DNA of 10,401 bases from Treponema sp. (GTDB lineage: Bacteria; Spirochaetota; Spirochaetia; Treponematales; Breznakiellaceae). Of the stretch, positions 1-5,957 are shown in pieces; the stretch's first letter is position 1, and the number at the start of each line of letters is the position of its first letter. The position numbers and the translations under genes are program-made. The notes beneath the pieces are model-generated. The model was not told the origin of the DNA. It worked only from the letters and a program-made list of their open reading frames with translations, and did no database searches. The stretch spans positions 1 to 10,401 of the forward strand of contig JAIRRR010000030.1 of NCBI GenBank assembly GCA_031255875.1, given 5' to 3'.

Positions 1-15
1 AGCGGGAGCCCCGCT
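1..15 (-). terminator. Possible terminator stem at the end of the Cache gene
   Basis: Positions 1-6 (AGCGGG) pair perfectly with 10-15 (CCCGCT) around a 3-nt loop, and the stem overlaps the stop codon of the Cache gene. A minus-strand intrinsic terminator would need a U-tract at positions below 1, which lie outside the window. It may therefore be only a stable 3' hairpin. Confidence 0.3.
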
Positions 16-748
16 ACGCCGGGGCGTTGATTCTTTGGATCAGAGTATTGAGGCTTTTAACCAGGGAAAGGTATACCGCCAGGCCCAGGATGACAAAAAC
101 GCCCACCACCGCCAACTGCCACAGTACCTGGGTCTGTATCCACGCAACAATAGCGTCCGCCTCCAGGTCGCAGCCAATAACGCCTACCAGATCCCCCGAG
201 GAATTCAGGATGGGGCCGTAGACGGTCATCAAATCTCCAAACTCCTCGGTCCGGTTTATGGCACCCCACTGGATGGTTTTAGTCTGGACAACGCGAATAA
301 AGGCTTCGTCGGTGATCTCTTCGTCGGTCCCGATGGGGGAAAAGTTCTCCTCGTCCTCGGGCGGGGCGCTGCCGTCAATAACATACCGGGCCATTTCGGC
401 ATCGACCGGGACCATGGTATACAAATACCGGCAGTTGCCCCTTGTTTTTATGTCCAGCATTCTCCGCTGAATTTCCCTGTAATAGGGGTCCAGGGGATTC
501 AGGGATTTAGCCAGGGCCTCAAACGCGTCCCCGTCAATAAGCTCCGCCGTCTGGTTTACCAGGGGCAGGGCCAGGCGGGCGCACACAAACCGCGTCACCG
601 CCGATACCTGTAATACCGAGGTGATGATAAATACCCCTATGATAGCCATAAAAAACATAATGAAAAACAGGGTTACCCTGAATTTCAGGGCAACAACGTG
701 CCGTTCCCCGGTTTCAAAATCCTTATCGTTCGTTTTAGTATCAGCCAT
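14..748 (-). CDS. Two-TM periplasmic Cache-type sensor protein lacking an output domain
   Basis: A 244-residue protein probably anchored in the inner membrane. TM1 spans about residues 24-48, an extracytoplasmic domain about 50-205, and TM2 about 209-231, leaving a 13-residue cytoplasmic tail. The outer domain has the pattern of Cache ligand-binding domains of treponemal and clostridial methyl-accepting chemotaxis proteins: a LIDGDAFEAL-like start, a CRYLYTM strand, the acidic segment YVIDGSAPPEDEENF (122-136) and a C-terminal YGPI...GVIGCDLEA strand. Those receptors continue after TM2 into HAMP and signalling domains, but here TAG follows almost at once. It could be a co-sensor for the adjacent kinase or a truncated receptor. 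The ATG at 748 has GGAG 5 nt upstream. It is the last visible gene of the cheY-cheX-kinase operon, 45 bp after the kinase. No function is assigned beyond ligand sensing. Confidence 0.8.
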   Translation of the reverse strand: MADTKTNDKDFETGERHVVALKFRVTLFFIMFFMAIIGVFIITSVLQVSAVTRFVCARLALPLVNQTAELIDGDAFEALAKSLNPLDPYYREIQRRMLDIKTRGNCRYLYTMVPVDAEMARYVIDGSAPPEDEENFSPIGTDEEITDEAFIRVVQTKTIQWGAINRTEEFGDLMTVYGPILNSSGDLVGVIGCDLEADAIVAWIQTQVLWQLAVVGVFVILGLAVYLSLVKSLNTLIQRINAPA

Positions 749-771
749 TTTGACTCCATGCTTTTATCTGA

Positions 772-792
772 GCGCCCGGCGTCCCCGGGCGC
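772..792 (-). other. GC-rich hairpin between kinase and Cache genes
   Basis: GCGCCCGG (772-779) and CCGGGCGC (785-792) form a perfect 8-bp stem with a 5-nt loop, directly after the kinase stop codon. On the minus strand the stem is followed by TCAGATAAAA, not a U-run, so a strong intrinsic terminator is unlikely. It may protect the 3' end of the upstream message or reduce read-through into the Cache gene. Confidence 0.45.
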
Positions 793-793
793 C

Positions 794-2794
794 TTAGGAC
801 GCCTTGCCAGACTTCGATTTCAGTTCAAGGGGAATATAGATACTAAAGACCGTCCCCTTTCCCGGCTCGCTCTGTAGTTCGATGGAGCCGTGGAGATCCT
901 GAACCCGCTCCTGGACGAGGTTAAGCCCTATGCCGCGCCCGGCGTGCATATCCGCCGCGTCCGCCGTACTGAACCCCGGGGCAAAAATGACCTGGGACAG
1001 ATGGCTTTCGTCCCCGGCATCCGAGGGGTTTTGCAAAAGATTCAGACTCTCCGCCTTCCTGCGGATCTTTTCAAAATCAAGCCCCTTCCCGTCGTCGGAA
1101 AGTTTGATGTGGGCCTCGTTATTATCGTATTTGATGGAAAGCTCTATCTTGCCCTCCGCGCCCTTTCCCAGCATGGCCCGTTCCTCGGGATCTTCGAGGC
1201 CGTGGTAAACCGCGTTACGCACCAGCTGGGTAAGCACCTCTTTGATAATCCGCCGAGGGCCGTGCTCCAGCACTATCCCGTCAAGGTCCTCCACGACAAA
1301 CTGGGCCTTCTTGTTCAAGGCCAGGGCGGCTTTCTCGCAGGCCTTGGAGAGGGTCTCCACCAGCACATAGCGGTCCTGCCGCCGGTTTTCCCCGAAGCCC
1401 TTCTTAAAGGACTGGAGCCTGTCAATTATTTCCCGGAATTTATCCGTTTCCTTCATGATCTTCTCAAGCTCCACCGTAACGTGCAGAACGTCCTCAAAGG
1501 AAATCTCGTCCTTGTCCCGGACCCTTTTTATGCCGCTTTCCAGGGTGTGGAGCCTGCCGCTGAAATTTTCAAGCCCCAGGATAAGGGCGTTTGATTTAAT
1601 GGCGTGGACGGACTGGTAAATATCCACCATCGCTTCCTGGGCGCCCAGATCCTTGTTTTTCAGGATTGAGTTGATCCGGTTAAACTCGTAGTCGGTGTCT
1701 TCGATAAAATCGCTGAATACCTTGGGGTCCACGTGGATAACCTGGAAAAAGGCCCGCATTTCCTCTTCCCGCTTGCCCTCTTCCTCTTCAAGCTGCTGCT
1801 TGAGCAATTTTTCTGCGGTAATATCCTCCAGGGTGCCCAGGATATAGCGGTTTTTCCCCCGGTCTACCGCCGCGAAACTGCTGCGCAGGGTTTTTTCCGA
1901 GTCCTGCCGCTCGCTTATATAAATAAATTCAACAATGGGGTTAATCTCTTCCAGCATGGCGGCGTCAAAAGAGCGGTTTATAATCATGTTAAAATAATCT
2001 TCCAGGGTGTCCCGCTCCTTGGCTTTGACGGAGGAGGCCAGAAAATCGGTAAACTTCTTTCCCTGGAGTTCATTGTCCCCCAGAATGCCTTCCAGGGATT
2101 TTGAATAGGCCGGCTGGATAATGCAGCCCTTGTCCATAAGGAAGACGCCGGTTTTTAAATTATCCTTCATAACGGCAATCTCGTCCCGCTCGGCCCTCAG
2201 CGCCGCGGTCAGCCGCCCCACCCAGCGATCCTTAAACATCCGGCTTTGCTCAGTGACTACGGTTAACACCAGGACGAGGATGTATACGCCCACCAGGCGG
2301 AAGATCATAGGCAGGAAATAGTTAAAGTCCGCCAGCCCGGGGATGACCGTAACGATGATGGTCCCTATAAGGACCATGACGGAAAGGATGGAGCCGGCGT
2401 AAAGGCCCAGGGTAAAAATAACGATGGGGGGGTATACATAGATCCACAGGCCCGCGAAACCGCGCTCCCCGCCGCTCATAACCCATATAACGCAGAGCAG
2501 GCCGAAGGGGATGAGGAGGATTAAGCCGGTGACCAGGAAGGGTATCCTGGTCCGGAGGAGGAAGATCACCACGATACACATAAAACCCATAAGAAGGTCC
2601 ACGATCCCCCGCGTGACGGCACCTGCGAGTATGACGCTTATGCCAAAGGAGATGAGAAAAAGCGCGCCGATTATCAGAGCGACATTGAAAATGATGTAGC
2701 GGACTATTTCGTCCATTACCGCATCGTCCCGGGGGTTTTCAAATTTTCCGCTGGTTAAAAAACGTAAAAGACTGTCGCTCACCCTTGCCGCCAT
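794..2794 (-). CDS. Membrane PAS-Hpt-HATPase sensor kinase, CheA-like but without CheW domain
   Basis: A 666-residue protein. Residues 33-181 form about six TM helices with short loops and no large periplasmic domain. A PAS-like domain follows (about 205-328, ending in the linker LEDITAEKL), then an acidic coiled coil (325-350). An Hpt-like helical bundle has the motif HAIKSNALILGL with candidate phospho-acceptor H397. The ATPase domain matches CheA: N box QLVRNAVYHGLE (N527), G1 box DDGKGLD (567-573), F box FAPGFSTA (604-611) and G2 box GRGIGLNLV (619-627). The usual DHp H-box is absent, as is the C-terminal CheW-like domain of CheA; the protein ends after the ATPase strand FSIYIPLEL. By family knowledge it should autophosphorylate H397 and pass phosphate to a receiver, most simply the neighbouring CheY. 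The ATG lies 1 bp after the cheX stop, with an AAGGGGG ribosome site inside the cheX end, so translation is probably coupled. The input signal is unknown. Confidence 0.88.
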   Translation of the reverse strand: MAARVSDSLLRFLTSGKFENPRDDAVMDEIVRYIIFNVALIIGALFLISFGISVILAGAVTRGIVDLLMGFMCIVVIFLLRTRIPFLVTGLILLIPFGLLCVIWVMSGGERGFAGLWIYVYPPIVIFTLGLYAGSILSVMVLIGTIIVTVIPGLADFNYFLPMIFRLVGVYILVLVLTVVTEQSRMFKDRWVGRLTAALRAERDEIAVMKDNLKTGVFLMDKGCIIQPAYSKSLEGILGDNELQGKKFTDFLASSVKAKERDTLEDYFNMIINRSFDAAMLEEINPIVEFIYISERQDSEKTLRSSFAAVDRGKNRYILGTLEDITAEKLLKQQLEEEEGKREEEMRAFFQVIHVDPKVFSDFIEDTDYEFNRINSILKNKDLGAQEAMVDIYQSVHAIKSNALILGLENFSGRLHTLESGIKRVRDKDEISFEDVLHVTVELEKIMKETDKFREIIDRLQSFKKGFGENRRQDRYVLVETLSKACEKAALALNKKAQFVVEDLDGIVLEHGPRRIIKEVLTQLVRNAVYHGLEDPEERAMLGKGAEGKIELSIKYDNNEAHIKLSDDGKGLDFEKIRRKAESLNLLQNPSDAGDESHLSQVIFAPGFSTADAADMHAGRGIGLNLVQERVQDLHGSIELQSEPGKGTVFSIYIPLELKSKSGKAS

Positions 2795-2795
2795 G

Positions 2796-3272
2796 TTAGG
2801 CCCCCTTAACCGCTTCTATGGCTACCGAAAGATTGAATACATCGTTTTCAAATATGGTAAAAGGGATACAGATAATCCGGGCCTGGCCGTGCGGCCATTT
2901 AACCTCGTGTTCCGCCCCCTGCACAATAGTCGGCAGGGATATGACCAGCCTAAAGGCTTCTTCCAGATTCTTCTTTACATTCCCCGCGATGATATTGACA
3001 ATCTCGCCCACCGCGTCCACCACTTCGTCGTCCAAAGCGGTATGCCGGGTCCCGGTAAGAATATCGGTAACCTTGACGGCAAGATCCTTTTTCATGGACA
3101 TGACCACCGCCCCCCGGGCCTCCCCGGTAAGCCCGATTATCGCGGAAATATCCCAATCGGTTATCGCGTTGGTATCCGCGAAATAGGGGCGGCCCGCAGT
3201 CAAGTCAAAGCCGATAAATTCCTTGAATACATTCTTACACACATCTATGAAGGGCTGAATATACTTTTCCAT
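2796..3272 (-). CDS. cheX: CheX family CheY-P phosphatase
   Basis: At 158 residues it has the normal length for CheX. The phosphatase helix carries D86, E90, N93 and N98 in DAVGEIVNIIAGN, matching the ExxN catalytic signature of the CheC/CheX/FliY family; E90 and N93 would be the catalytic pair. The rest fits the fold: an N-terminal helix IQPFIDVCKNVFKEFIG, the strand GEARGAVVMSM and a C-terminal NLSVAIEA strand. The cytosolic protein should hydrolyse the aspartyl phosphate of CheY. The ATG at 3272 is preceded by GAGAGGGAAAGC, a good ribosome site. It sits 15 bp after cheY and 1 bp before the kinase, so response regulator, phosphatase and kinase are made together. In Treponema the classic cheX lies in a cheA-cheW-cheX-cheY cluster; here there is no cheW and the kinase is atypical, so this may be a second copy. 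Confidence 0.9.
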   Translation of the reverse strand: MEKYIQPFIDVCKNVFKEFIGFDLTAGRPYFADTNAITDWDISAIIGLTGEARGAVVMSMKKDLAVKVTDILTGTRHTALDDEVVDAVGEIVNIIAGNVKKNLEEAFRLVISLPTIVQGAEHEVKWPHGQARIICIPFTIFENDVFNLSVAIEAVKGA

Positions 3273-3287
3273 GCTTTCCCTCTCGGT

Positions 3288-3653
3288 TTACAGAATTGTC
3301 TTGATCTTGTCCAGGAATTTTTTTTCATTTACCGGCTTAACAATATAATCGGTAGCGCCGCTTTTCAGGGCCTCGATAACATTATACCGGGCGGCTTCGC
3401 TGGTAACCATGATAATGGGCAGACTCTTATAGTTATCCATGGCCCGGACCCGTTTCAGAAAATCCAGGCCGGAAAGTTCCGGCATATTCCAGTCCAGCAA
3501 GATAAGATCGACCGGCTGCATCTGGAGTCTTTGCAGCGCCTCGATGCCGTTCCCCGCCTCAACGAATTGGCAGGGAACTTTCAGCTCTGAAAAAGTGTTT
3601 TTTACGATGTTTCTCATGATTCGGGAGTCATCAACCACAAGAACTGTTTTCAA
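3288..3653 (-). CDS. cheY: CheY-like single-domain response regulator (TTG start)
   Basis: A complete 121-residue receiver domain with no output domain. Acid pocket D8/D9, phospho-acceptor D54 (in LLDWNMP), T84 (in IMVTSEA), Y103 and K106 (in DYIVKPVNEKKF) are all present. The frame is open up to an ATG at 3680, but that would add nine residues encoded partly by the Shine-Dalgarno itself. A strong site, GGAGGAGG (complement of 3661-3668), lies correctly spaced before TTG at 3653, and starting there gives the standard CheY N-terminus (KTVLVVDDSR). It heads the operon cheY-cheX-kinase-Cache. It is probably phosphorylated by the kinase two genes downstream and dephosphorylated by CheX. Whether it acts on the flagellar motor or another target cannot be told from sequence. 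Confidence 0.9.
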   Translation of the reverse strand: MKTVLVVDDSRIMRNIVKNTFSELKVPCQFVEAGNGIEALQRLQMQPVDLILLDWNMPELSGLDFLKRVRAMDNYKSLPIIMVTSEAARYNVIEALKSGATDYIVKPVNEKKFLDKIKTIL

Positions 3654-3660
3654 TCTTCGC

Positions 3661-3668
3661 CCTCCTCC
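3661..3668 (-). promoter_or_regulatory. Shine-Dalgarno deciding the cheY TTG start
   Basis: The minus strand reads GGAGGAGGGCGAAGA-TTG, a near-ideal anti-16S match with about 6 nt to the TTG at 3653. It lies inside the longer open frame that begins at ATG 3680, which argues against that ATG. Confidence 0.75.
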
Positions 3669-3685
3669 GTAAACCGGCAAATGTA

Positions 3686-3714
3686 AAAATATTCCGGATA
3701 AGCGAGCGTCCCAA
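3686..3714 (-). promoter_or_regulatory. Candidate sigma-70 promoter for the cheY operon
   Basis: On the minus strand, TTGGGA (3714-3709) and TATTTT (3691-3686) are separated by 17 bp; each matches the consensus at 4 of 6 positions. A transcript would begin near 3679 with a leader of about 25 nt before the TTG at 3653, leaving no room to use the ATG at 3680. It lies in the 90-bp gap after the helicase, so the signalling operon may be transcribed independently. Confidence 0.4.
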
Positions 3715-3743
3715 AAGCCGAAGTTTGGAACCCGCGCCTTCCC

Positions 3744-5492
3744 CTATTCCTGCCCGGGTTTCTTCCTGAACAGGCCCATTATGCGGGCCAGCACGCCTTT
3801 TTTCGGCGCGGCGGCTTTCTGCCCGCCGTCCTTTGGCTGGGGAGCGTTTTGCCGTGTAGCGCCGTGTTCGGGCCTGCCGTGCCGCCGGCGGCCCTGCTGC
3901 CCGTCCTTCCTGCGACCGTTTCCCGCCGGGGCCGGCGCGGCGGGCCTTTCGCCGCCGTGCTTCCGCCGCCGGCCGCCTCCGCCCGAAGCCGCGCCCGGGG
4001 GGGCCGCGCCGGCCTCCGCCGGCGTCCCCCTGGGGCCGGGGCCGGAATACTTTTGCCTGTAGCGGGCCATGCGCTCGTCAAAGGGAAGCCGGGACAGGTC
4101 TTCGCCGTTTTTCCGGCTGCCGTCCGGCGGCCCTGCGGCCCGGCGCTCGTCCCGTTTGCGGCCCTGGTCCGGGCCGTGCCTCCGGCCGCCGCCTTCGGCC
4201 GCGCCGCCGGCGCGGGATCTGCCGGGCCTGCTGTCGGCCCTGCCCTCAGCCCTGCCGTCGGCCCTGCCGGGGCGACTCCCGCCGCGTGTGTCCCGCCTGC
4301 CGCCGGCGTCGCGGCTGGGGGCGAATTCGCTGCGTATCCTCATCCCCGCGCTCTTGTCCTCCGCGTAAAGGCCCTCGTCCGCGATTTGCGAGGGTATCTT
4401 TTTCCCGATAAAGCGCTCGATGGCCGGGAGCTCGTACACGTCCTGCTCGCTTGCCAGGGTAACGGCCTTCCCGGTTTTTCCCGCCCGGGCGGTCCGGCCT
4501 ATGCGGTGCACGTAGTTTTCCGATTCGACGGGCAGATCGTAATTCACCACCATTGCCAGCCCCTCGATGTCGAGGCCCCGGGCCGCTACGTCGGTTGCCA
4601 CCAGGAAGCGGTTCCTCCCGGCTTTAAGGTCCTCGATGATCCGCAGCCGCCTGGTCTGGGGAAGGTCCCCCATGATGTACTCGCATTCAAAGCCGTTGAC
4701 GCGCAGCCGTTTCGCCACGATCTCCGTATAACGCTTGGTATTGCAGAAGATGATGGCGCTTTCGGGCTGTTCCCTTCTGAGGATTCCCAGGAGGAGCTTC
4801 ATCTTGTTTTCGCTGGTCACGTGGTAGAGGCACTGGTCGATTTCTTCCACGGTTACGGTTTCCGGCTCTATCTCGATCTCGTAGGGCGACTTGGTGTATT
4901 CCCAGGCCAGGTTCTTTACCCAGGCGTTAAGAGTCGCGCTGAAAAGCATGGTCTGCCGCCGGTCGGCCGGGGGCACCACCCTGATAAGTTTGCGCAGATC
5001 CGGGTAAAAGCCCATGTCAAACATGCGGTCCGCCTCGTCCAGGACGAGGAAGGCTATGTCCATGAGGTTCATCCGGCCCGAGCTGTTGAGGTCCAGCACC
5101 CGCCCGGGGGTCCCCACGAGTATCTGCACATTTTCCCTGAGCAGCCGCTGCTGATCCGCGTACCCGACGCCGCCATAGAAGCTCCCGATTTTGAAGGGCA
5201 GGTGCTTTGCCAGCATCCTGGCCTCTTCCTCGATTTGGACCGCGAGTTCCCGGGTGGGGGCTATGATCAGGGCTTTCTTGCCCGCAAGGTTCGGCTCGGT
5301 CAAAAGCCGCTCGAAAATCACGATCAAAAAAGCGGCTGTCTTCCCGGTCCCGGTCTGGGACTGCACGTAGAGGTCCTGCCCCCCGAAAGCGCGGCCAAGC
5401 ACCTGTTCCTGGACCGGCATGCAGGTCAGATACCCCGCGTCGGCAATGCCCCGCGCCAGGTCGCCGTTCAAGTTTAGTTCGCTAAATTCCAT
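3744..5492 (-). CDS. rhlB: DEAD-box RNA helicase, RhlB-like, with long R/G-rich tail
   Basis: A 582-residue cytoplasmic ATP-dependent RNA helicase with every core motif: Q motif (F3, PVQEQ at 26-30), motif I SQTGTGKT (45-52), Ia APTREL (78-83), Ib TPGR (128-131), II DEAD (152-155), III SAT (185-187), IV IIFCNTK (247-253), V ATDVAARGLD (299-308) and VI HRIGRTARAG (329-338). The core ends with ELPAIERFIGKKIPSQ, closely resembling E. coli RhlB, as do EPETVTVEEID and GDLPQTRRLRIIEDL. The symbol reflects that likeness; RhlE/CsdA relatives cannot be fully excluded. Residues 386-582 are low-complexity G/R/A/P-rich sequence, a probable disordered RNA- or partner-binding tail. Two islands stand out: LSRLPFDERMARYRQKYSG (466-484) and a basic amphipathic terminus VLARIMGLFRKK (567-578). 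The ATG at 5492 has only a weak ribosome site (GGACC). It appears to be a single gene between two intergenic gaps. Confidence 0.92.
   Translation of the reverse strand: MEFSELNLNGDLARGIADAGYLTCMPVQEQVLGRAFGGQDLYVQSQTGTGKTAAFLIVIFERLLTEPNLAGKKALIIAPTRELAVQIEEEARMLAKHLPFKIGSFYGGVGYADQQRLLRENVQILVGTPGRVLDLNSSGRMNLMDIAFLVLDEADRMFDMGFYPDLRKLIRVVPPADRRQTMLFSATLNAWVKNLAWEYTKSPYEIEIEPETVTVEEIDQCLYHVTSENKMKLLLGILRREQPESAIIFCNTKRYTEIVAKRLRVNGFECEYIMGDLPQTRRLRIIEDLKAGRNRFLVATDVAARGLDIEGLAMVVNYDLPVESENYVHRIGRTARAGKTGKAVTLASEQDVYELPAIERFIGKKIPSQIADEGLYAEDKSAGMRIRSEFAPSRDAGGRRDTRGGSRPGRADGRAEGRADSRPGRSRAGGAAEGGGRRHGPDQGRKRDERRAAGPPDGSRKNGEDLSRLPFDERMARYRQKYSGPGPRGTPAEAGAAPPGAASGGGGRRRKHGGERPAAPAPAGNGRRKDGQQGRRRHGRPEHGATRQNAPQPKDGGQKAAAPKKGVLARIMGLFRKKPGQE
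4233..4268 (-). repeat. Three tandem 12-bp units inside the helicase tail
   Basis: GTCGGCCCTGCC, CTCAGCCCTGCC and GTCGGCCCTGCC follow each other without a gap and encode GRAD-GRAE-GRAD (residues 409-420). The unit is a multiple of three, so copy-number change keeps the frame. The 12-bp sequence looks like slippage-driven growth of the R/G-rich tail. Confidence 0.7.
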
Positions 5493-5540
5493 AGAGGGTC
5501 CGTTGTTTATTGGTCAAAATTTTAGTGATCATTCTCCATA

Positions 5541-5557
5541 TTTATACATTTTTTTTT
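5541..5557 (-). promoter_or_regulatory. Candidate helicase promoter: -10 TATAAA with A-tract upstream
   Basis: The minus strand reads A9-TG-TATAAA, with the A-tract at 5557-5549 and the hexamer at 5546-5541. Transcription would start near 5535, about 42 nt before the ATG. No good -35 box lies 17 bp upstream; the A-tract may act like an UP element. The call rests mainly on the hexamer and position. Confidence 0.3.
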
Positions 5558-5614
5558 ACCGTTAGGGAAGGGGAAGAAGGAGGGGTAAAAATGAGGGCTG
5601 CGCCGCCTCCACAG

Positions 5615-5831
5615 GGGGGGTAGCGGAAGACTTGCTCCGGGCTGGAGGCCCTCCGCATGTCTTTATTAATACGGGGCAAGGCTGGAGCGTAGGGGCGCCG
5701 CAGCAATGCGCGCGAGCCGGCGAGCGCGTTTTTGACGCTTATGTAACATGGCGAACCCCCAAACCTATTGATTCGCCACATGGGGGGTAAGCGGAGGACC
5801 CGCGGAGCGGGGCCGGAGCGTAGGGGGGCCG
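5615..5831. repeat. Degenerate GC-rich intergenic repeat pair
   Basis: Two motifs recur in the same order. GGGGGGTA-GCGGAAGAC at 5615-5631 resembles GGGGGGTAAGCGGAGGAC at 5782-5799. The segment at 5680-5700 matches 5811-5831 at 19 of 21 positions, with GGAGCGTAGGGG exact in both. Spacing between the motifs differs (about 48 versus 11 bp), so these are diverged copies of a small dispersed repeat, not a recent tandem duplication. Confidence 0.55.
5709..5733 (+). terminator. Terminator-like hairpin followed by T5, facing the plus strand
   Basis: CGCGC (5709-5713) pairs with GCGCG (5724-5728); the interior GAG..CGA can add tandem G-A mismatches and a G-C pair around loop CCGG. Five T's follow at 5729-5733. 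It fits an intrinsic terminator on the plus strand, yet both flanking genes run on the minus strand, so the transcript it would end is unknown. Confidence 0.35.
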
Positions 5832-5909
5832 GACGGCGGCCTGGGACGGCACGCGCCCGCGGTTTGGTAACAGGCCCCCCTGCTTGTTTCTATCCGGATT
5901 CATCTGTAC

Positions 5910-5923
5910 CACTATATATAGTG
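5910..5923. promoter_or_regulatory. Perfect 14-bp AT-rich palindrome, operator-like
   Basis: CACTATATATAGTG is a perfect palindrome sharing the core ACTATATATAGT with the palindrome at 5939-5956. The two centres are 31 bp apart, close to three helical turns, which would place dimers on one DNA face. The regulator and target are unknown. Confidence 0.5.
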
Positions 5924-5938
5924 TTATACTATTTCATA

Positions 5939-5956
5939 CATACTATATATAGTATG
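5939..5956. promoter_or_regulatory. Perfect 18-bp AT-rich palindrome beside the murJ stop
   Basis: CATACTATATATAGTATG is perfectly symmetric and ends 1 bp from the murJ stop codon. It contains the same 12-bp core as the palindrome at 5910-5923. It could also fold in RNA as an AU-rich hairpin at the murJ 3' end, but no U-tract follows, so a protein-binding site is the likelier reading. Confidence 0.5.
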
Positions 5957-5957
5957 A

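Larger units (their letters stand above)
5493..5957. other. 465-bp gene-free region between helicase and murJ
   Basis: No convincing gene is present. From left to right it holds an AT-rich stretch next to the helicase start (5500-5558, with nine T's at 5549-5557), a GC-rich block (about 5570-5890) with a degenerate repeat pair and small hairpins, and an AT-rich end (5905-5957) with two strong palindromes beside the murJ stop. A 79-codon frame at 5781-5542 on the minus strand has an atypical composition, no ribosome site that I can see, and crosses the repeats, so I do not call it a gene. Confidence 0.7.

Noticed and set aside
3849..5477. A 542-codon open frame on the plus strand opposite the helicase
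   Set aside because: It mirrors the helicase gene in GC-rich DNA with skewed third positions; composition is Pro/Ala/Gly-rich and no domain is recognisable, while the minus strand has all helicase motifs.
5542..5781. A 79-codon minus-strand frame in the gap before the helicase
   Set aside because: It crosses the GC-rich repeat, has no ribosome site that I can see, and its product resembles nothing known. It is better read as non-coding.
5570..5905. Possible structured RNA such as RNase P RNA, tmRNA or SRP RNA
   Set aside because: None of the conserved signature segments that I know for these RNAs is visible on either strand.
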